In this document: one piece after another, positions 58,045 to 64,000 of the stretch
How positions within the stretch are numbered: position 1 is the first letter of the stretch
How the letters are laid out: each line of letters begins with the position of its first letter
DNA from: Mycocentrospora acerina
Taxonomy: Eukaryota > Ascomycota > Dothideomycetes > Pleosporales
Assembly: GCA_022701365.1 (NCBI GenBank)
Contig: JAKUHH010000014.1
Coordinates: 248,451-312,450, forward strand
Reading direction: 5' to 3'
Length of the DNA stretch: 64,000 nt
Notes under the pieces: generated by a model
Databases searched by the model: none
Told to the model about the DNA's origin: nothing
Seen by the model: the letters and a program-made list of their open reading frames with translations, nothing else
Position numbers and translations under genes: made by a program

Positions 58045-59468
58045 ATGTCACAAAACGTCCATTGGCGACAGTACCAATCCAGCAATAGCACCCACTCCCG
58101 CAGCGACAGCAGCGGCTCATACGACACGGCCCCCACAGAGTACAGCGACCGCAGACCCTCGCTGCCACACAGCGACACATGTCACGCCCGCGTAGAAGGG
58201 CGGGACCGGGACTACTTTGCGCCGGAGAACAACAACAGCAGTAGCCAGTACGCTGTCCAACCGGCCCACGCTTCAGTCGAGACATATGCCTCGACTTCTG
58301 AAGAGGACCTTGCCGACGACTTCGATGACATCCCAGAGTACGAGGTCCCACAGCACCGCCATCAACCGCGCCCCAACGCCGATGCCACGCCCACCACACC
58401 CCGCGACTTTGGCGACCTCTTCCCCACAGCGAAACGCATCTCAATACGACACGATGATTCGACAATAGATGGTAACATGAATCTCAGGATCGACACGCAG
58501 GTCGAGGACCGGAATCACAACAAGCAAGACTTTACGCTCTTCCATCTCCGTATGAAGGACCTGCGCACCCGAGAGTTTTCCCTGCGTCGGTACTGCAGAG
58601 ACTCTGGCCGCGAGGTTTGCCATTCAATACGCAAGTATCAGAACCCGCCCCCAGAACAACGACCAATTCTGCAGCGCGCAAGCACAGCACTGGCAAACTT
58701 GGTGCACAAGCCGGAGTCACGTCCTTCCACATCAGCAAGCCTCAAGCGCTCAGATTCTGGCTATGAGTCAGTACGCAATGATTTCCACGAAGACGATGAC
58801 GATAGCGAAGATTATGAGTCGCGTCCCAAGTCGGTAGGCTACTCCAAAGGCCGAGCGCTGATGCCTACAAACACCATCAAGCTCGAGTTCTCCAACTACG
58901 CACATCTCGACGTCAAACGAAGAGGCGCCAAGTCTAACAAGCGGTACGCCTTCGAGCACTGGGGTAACCAATACTCGTGGAAACGTGTTGTGAAGAAGGA
59001 GCATGACCAGGAAAGCATTTCTTACTACCTTATCCGCAACGACAACGACAAGGAGCCCTTGGCGCACATCTGTCCTGTTCGCCTTTCTGCAGATGAATCG
59101 CATGAGGAGACTGCAAGGGGAGGTTGGGTCCCACCATCTTACATGCGCATCACCGACAACGAAATTCTGTGCTCCGAGTCAGACATTTCTGAGTAAGCAG
59201 TATAGGTCCTCACGAAATACATGAAACTAACGAGATAACCAGCGTCGTTGTAGCAACAGGGCTTATGGCTCTCGTAGATGACTGCATAAAACGTCGCTTC
59301 AGCTCGAAGCAAAGTACACAGCTCCACATTCCACTCCTACGAAATGGTTCCTTCAAGATGAACATGGAGTACATTGGGCCCAAGCGATTGATTGATGAGG
59401 TATTTAATCGCAACACTGGAAGTCCCAAGAAACAATCGTCTTCGTTACGACGAACCTACTCGGATTGA
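58045..59468 (+). CDS. conserved fungal protein of unknown function
   Basis: Exons 58045-59192 and 59243-59468 (50-nt intron) encode 457 residues. Seen: a disordered, Ser/His/Asp-rich N-terminal part (about 1-120); a segment FTLFHLRMKDLRTREFSLRR near residue 155 with a Cys/Arg-rich follow-up; a linker; then a block with IKLEFSNYAHLDV, KRYAFEHWGNQYSWKR, SYYLIRN and WVPPSYMRI (about 275-375) that looks like a folded beta-rich domain. Exon 2 supplies DVVVATGLMALVDDCIKRRF, a likely helix. The frame is open for 82 codons upstream of the chosen ATG, but that part is low-complexity and probably leader. It resembles widespread ascomycete hypothetical proteins. No catalytic motif is visible. Confidence 0.82.
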
Positions 59469-61283
59469 AAACTTTTGTGTTTGAAGACCCGTTAATGTGG
59501 CAAGGCTGAGTTCATAAGTGGTCAGGGCCTGGGCGTCTGGTCTGTGATGGCTATTTCGGCTTTTTTGTCTTTGCAACCTCACTTTCAACTTCTTTTACAG
59601 CAAAGTCTTGTCTATTCGTCATTAGTACCATTTTGTTTTATTAGCGTTTTTGTGATTTGGGCTTGGATATTTTTACACTCGCATGGTGTTTGGATGGTGT
59701 AGCAGATTGTTTGCTTCATATTTTGTTGAGTCCTCATTTTGCATGACAAGGCTTACTCTCCCGTCTCGCGACTGGTCTCTATGGCTGTTGTACATGTCTT
59801 GGATTTGATATACACTACGCTTCCGCGTCGGATTGATTACGGCCTTTGAGCTACCAGCTTAATCTTGAACATCATTTGTTTGGACCTTGGTATCACGCAG
59901 CGCTATAGCAACAAAAGAAAGACTTCCTGTCATTCCTATGAGAACAGAGCACGGACAAGCTTCTCCTCCATTACTATGCCGTTTCAAACGTCACAGCAGT
60001 TTTTGCTCAAGCTGATTTATGGTGCCGTGCTGTCGGTCCTGAATCTACGTTGACATCAGCCCTGTAATGCCTTATGCGACGGGTCGGTGCATGTTGCGTA
60101 ATGTGACATGGAAACAAACTTGGATCTGCTGCCACCTGTCCGTGCCTGAACGGGAATTCCTCAAGGACGAGCAGGTACATGAACAACCTCTAAATTAAAC
60201 TAGATACCACAAGCGCCATCAGGTATGTACACGCCGTGGGCACCAATGTGTAAGCTCGAACAGGGGCGTGGTACAACTTCAGGTAGGTTTGCTTACTTGT
60301 CATCATCTTTTGTCTTGCAATTGTTTCTGAGATCTTGCAACGCTGTTTGTTAGACCCATTCTTGTCACAATCACGCAAACATCAAGCAGGTACCCGACGC
60401 GGTTACAGCTAGCCATGTGACAGTTTGACGGCGTTACACCAACTGTAAAAGATATACTGGAAGAATGCTCAGAGGGCCTGCATGCCAAGCTCACATGAGC
60501 TCAGACTGTAAATGATCTCCACTGTACAGGTAAGCAGGATTCTTCCGCCTCAACATATACGTGCCCTTTTCTTGCTTCACGATTTCGCGAATTCAAATAG
60601 CAGTTTGCTGTATAGCTGGTAGAGCCGTAGCATGCCGGCAATATGGTATGCGATGATAGCAGGGTTGGTGAGTGAGGTGAGCGACGGCTGCGTGGTGAGT
60701 TGGCTCGCTTCCCACTAGCTGATGTCTTGCATGCAGGTAGAGTGGGCACAGCAAACGGAAAGTTTTTGTTTCAGCGAGCTGCAGGTCGGTGTATGTGCAG
60801 CGATAGATCAAATGGTGCATAGCAACGGCCGTTTAGGCTGTAAATGACTTGAAATCTTCTTCTAGCATCTCCAATGCTTCGATCTTCGTTGCGTTCGACC
60901 GTCTTCGACGCTGGAGCCAGGCCTACTTTCGGCCCGCTCGACCCAGTGATGTAACCTGGAGTCTCGGGGGACGCAAAATGCGCAATTGGGCCGCGGGACC
61001 TCACAGCGGGCGACAGCTCCTAGTATCTATTTGCATGTTCATTTGAAGAGAAGCATGACTTCTCACCGGACTCTCGCATTTGTATCGTTACTCACCTTCC
61101 ACATCATCTGCTCCTCCTCCAACTGAGGCAATCTAGTTGTTTTACATAAGTAGCTGGTGGCTCCCGGGAAGAAATTCGGCATCATCGTCGTCCGTCTTCC
61201 TTCTTCAATTGAGAGCGATTTCACAACCCCCTGGAGAGCTTTTTTGCGAATCTCGAGAGTTCAAAATCACACAAGTCGCTGTA
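59469..61283. other. 1.8-kb gene-free region
   Basis: No frame above 82 codons and no recognisable repeat or RNA gene. It lies between the conserved unknown gene and the small dsRBD-like gene and must contain the latter's promoter. Confidence 0.5.
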
Positions 61284-61685
61284 ATGGCAACTCACGAACC
61301 TTGGACGCAACGTCTTCTGGGTACGATACTTCCCACTCAAATCCTAGTTCGAGGTCAAAATAACCCTGACAACTAATAGAGCACTGCATGGTTCGACGTC
61401 TTGGAGAGCCGATTTATCAGGACATCTCTGACAGACGAGGTGACTGTCTCTCTGTTCACCGAGAGTTTGCAATACTGATACCTGCCAGGCGGTCGTACAG
61501 CTTGGTCTACTGTTGCCGTAGTCAACGGCACCCAGTATCAAGCTCTGTTTTGGTACGATGGGAACTACATGGATCAAGCTAAGGAAGACGCTGCCGAAAT
61601 CGCTTTGCGGAAGCTCACTGGTTACGTCGACCCTACTACCCAGCCCCCGCCAGCGAGTCACTATCGAGTGGCCATTGCCCCTTGA
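61284..61685 (+). CDS. small double-stranded-RNA-binding-domain-like protein
   Basis: Exons 61284-61320, 61380-61439 and 61489-61685 (introns 59 and 49 nt) encode 97 residues. None of the exons is long enough to stand out alone; the call rests on in-frame GT-AG joins. Seen: an N-terminal helix (EPWTQRLLEHC), EPIYQDISDRRG, strands TAWSTVAVVNG and YQALFWYDGNY, and a C-terminal helix QAKEDAAEIALRKL. The helix-strand-strand-strand-helix order and the final AK-x2-AA-x2-AL match the dsRBD fold. The classic basic KKxAK loop is reduced to MDQAK, so RNA binding may be weak or lost and a protein-binding role is possible. No other domain is present. Confidence 0.72.
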
Positions 61686-64000
61686 ATGTAGGACATCAAC
61701 AGAAACACATTCAAGGAAATCAGTACTGTTGGGTATTTCACTTCGATTCGCTCCTTTACCCTTTTGTTTGGAAGGCATTGCGTGGGCGTTGGGCATCAGA
61801 AGGCTTGGAAATGGAAGAGAGCAGTTTTGGAGTTTTGACCTCTTTTGTATCCTTCAACAACCAATTTGTCGGAATCTTGTACCGAATCAATGACTTCTCT
61901 GGTACCTATAAAGTGAAAAAGTCACTTGCATGTTATCAAAAGAAATTATGCTAAGCATTAGCGTACCAAAGTTTGAGTCTGACGACCATCTCCTTCACAT
62001 TTACACTATCCATACTCTACACTCTCTCTTGATATTTTCAATCTTCTGGTAGCGTCACTATCCGACAATTACCTGTAGCGCGTCGGGCATCCTTAAACTG
62101 ACTCATTGCCATGCTCACGTGCTTGTACAAGCGTCCCACCCCATGGCTCTCACAAAGATCCCTTTCTGCCTCAGCGAATAATATTCTCTGATACCACAGG
62201 CGTATGCAGCGTTTATCACTTACTAGCGGAACAAGGTAACCGGCTTCTACGCCCCGCAGGCGCAGCCCTTCCGTCAGACTCATCCGCGCCTCCTTGTCGG
62301 CCCATGAAACCTAGTTGAGCGATCACAACTTCTCAACCCTTACGAATCATGAAGCATTCAACACTTAACGAAGAGTATCAGTGCATTCATTAATGGATGA
62401 CTTCTTCCGATCTGCGCCCTATATATTAATCTCAGTCTCGGTGGAGAGCTAAGGAGTGTTTTGCCTGCAAACCCGGCCTTCATATCTGCTTCGGGAGTAC
62501 CCTTTGAGCCAGATGCTGGACGGGTGGATCATTTATCCCGCGTGGGGCGGATCACTGTTCGGCTCATCAGATATGGTGTCATCAGAATCAGGGATACTAG
62601 TTACCGGCCTACCCTTGGAAGACACTGGAAGGATACTACCGTACAGCCACAGCTGAAACGCTTTCGATGATGGCATTTCAGGCTCATCTTCTCAAAGTAA
62701 CATCGAACGACACATCTGAACCATTTGAATTGACGGTTCAACTCACTCAGATCGACAATCATAATTAACTTCGATTTTTAGTACTCTACGGATATTCACG
62801 CTTGATCGGATTCGCAAGGGCATTGACGCCAAGGCTGTCAATGCATGTTCCCCCTCGAAGTTGATGGGCAGTCAGTTTTCGTAAGGCCAAAATGAACCCG
62901 AACTGCAGCGGGACTAGCACAACGGAATGTGTGATAAGACCCACACCTTGAGTGGCCCCCTCGTGCTCTTGATCGGCTAAACTACTTGCCGCGACTGTTG
63001 GAGGCCTTCGAGAAGCAATTCTGTCATTCGACGCATTTCCGTTACTTGCAGCGGGTCATCGTTACCCGAGAATGATCTCCCCCTGGGTCGGGCATGTGAC
63101 CATTGCTACCATCCGAACAAACTATCGCCGGTTCACAGATCAGCTTTAGGAACCTAAGGAACGTTTCATTAACATCTGATAAAATACCACAAGAGATCAA
63201 TCAAATCGATCGTCAAGCCATATTGGGGATCCTACGCAATCGAAGAAACTAGCGGTAAGCTAGATCTATGACCCAGGGCCAGTGCTAAAGCTCCTTGCAG
63301 GTATAGCTCCATGTCCCGGCCGCTCGATGAAGTTTCAGTGCCAGGACTTTGCGCGAGCTTCATTGTCATGTAAAATAAATTTCTACTTGCTATGAATGGC
63401 ACATTCACCTTCACGTCATCCGTGTTTCAGCATGGCGACAGTTGGAAGGTCTAATGATAGAAACAGGTTGCGATGCATAAGCACTACCCAAATCGATAAT
63501 AGAATCGAAGAATATGCCCTAACAAATGCGCTTAGTTCGCAAACTCTGCCACGCTCACACTGAGTGAACACTAAGCAAGACCCACACAGCTCAGCTGTGG
63601 TCGCTACACGCTCGACACCGATATACAAACTCTCAGATACTAAACCCCAGATGAAAGCCTCCATGATTCAATTTTACTGAGAGTGAGCGATCCTCAAAGA
63701 TTTCCCATATGATGATGTGCTTCTCGATCGATCTACACCCACAGTGAGAAGACTGATCTGCCGAGGTGTCTCCGCTTTTGCGATCTCAGCTTCCCCTTTA
63801 TTCACCTGTCTTCTTCGCCTCGCGTCTCAGTGCAACAGTGGGAGTGGACTGCTTGCAACGGATCCCGAGAATGCAGCTACTTCAACACCACTGACAATAC
63901 ACAGTCACGATGAGCCATTACGAAGGGCGCGTTTTGGTTAGAGTGTCATCCCTTACAAACGCCCAAACCTCACGGCCGAAACTACGTACGATTATGCCTT
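61686..64000. other. 2.3-kb terminal region without a supported gene
   Basis: Only frames under 90 codons are seen. Two of them, 62038-62283 (-) and 62461-62670 (+), have moderately protein-like composition (the latter includes RVGRITVRLIRYGVIRIRD) but lack a convincing start, splice partners or a recognised family. They may be exons of an unrecognised gene or remnants of one. Confidence 0.4.

Overview
The window is nuclear DNA from a filamentous ascomycete (Pezizomycotina). Introns are short (about 45-165 nt in most genes, one of 349 nt) with GT-AG ends, intergenic spaces are compact, and fungus-specific families are present: a Delta9 desaturase fused to cytochrome b5, a UapA/UapC-type purine permease, an Rkm5-type methyltransferase and fungal P450 and flavin monooxygenases. 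The overall character suggests Dothideomycetes, perhaps Pleosporales, but that is an inference. No rRNA, tRNA, CRISPR or intact transposon was recognised. Twenty-five protein-coding genes are supported, most rebuilt by joining exons across introns. All are complete except the first, which runs off the left edge.

Layout. 1-13.6 kb: PHD-finger Set3-like protein (-, partial), purine permease (-), stearoyl-CoA desaturase OLE1 (+), tyrosyl-DNA phosphodiesterase TDP1 (+), ribosomal lysine methyltransferase RKM5 (-). 14.2-29.4 kb: long-chain acyl-CoA synthetase (+), acyl-CoA-binding protein (-), GAL7 (-), YIP1-family Golgi protein (+), Yrb2-like Ran-binding protein (+), a 1.5-kb block of short tandem repeats, 3-ketoacyl-CoA reductase (-), ribosomal protein S11 (+), ERG28 (-). 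29.8-43.5 kb: an unusual zinc-cluster/zinc-finger protein (-), condensin SMC2 (+), a large disordered unknown (+), augmin subunit HAUS6 (-), an HD-domain nucleotidase (+).

44-64 kb is more accessory and gene-poor: a DUF1772 membrane protein (+), an NmrA-like protein (-), an FAD monooxygenase (-) divergent from a cytochrome P450 (+), cyclophilin A (+), a conserved unknown (+), a 97-residue dsRBD-like protein split over three small exons (+), and several intergenic stretches of 1.5-3.3 kb with nothing recognisable.

Functional links. Five lipid genes lie within about 21 kb (OLE1, acyl-CoA synthetase, acyl-CoA-binding protein, ketoacyl-CoA reductase, ERG28), with the synthetase and the acyl-CoA-binding protein converging on each other. 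SMC2 and HAUS6 both act in mitosis. The DUF1772/NmrA/FMO/P450 segment is the only part resembling a small specialised-metabolism or detoxification group. The most unusual single gene encodes two internal Gal4-like Cys6 clusters flanking two C2H2 fingers in mirror order (29.8-32.0 kb).
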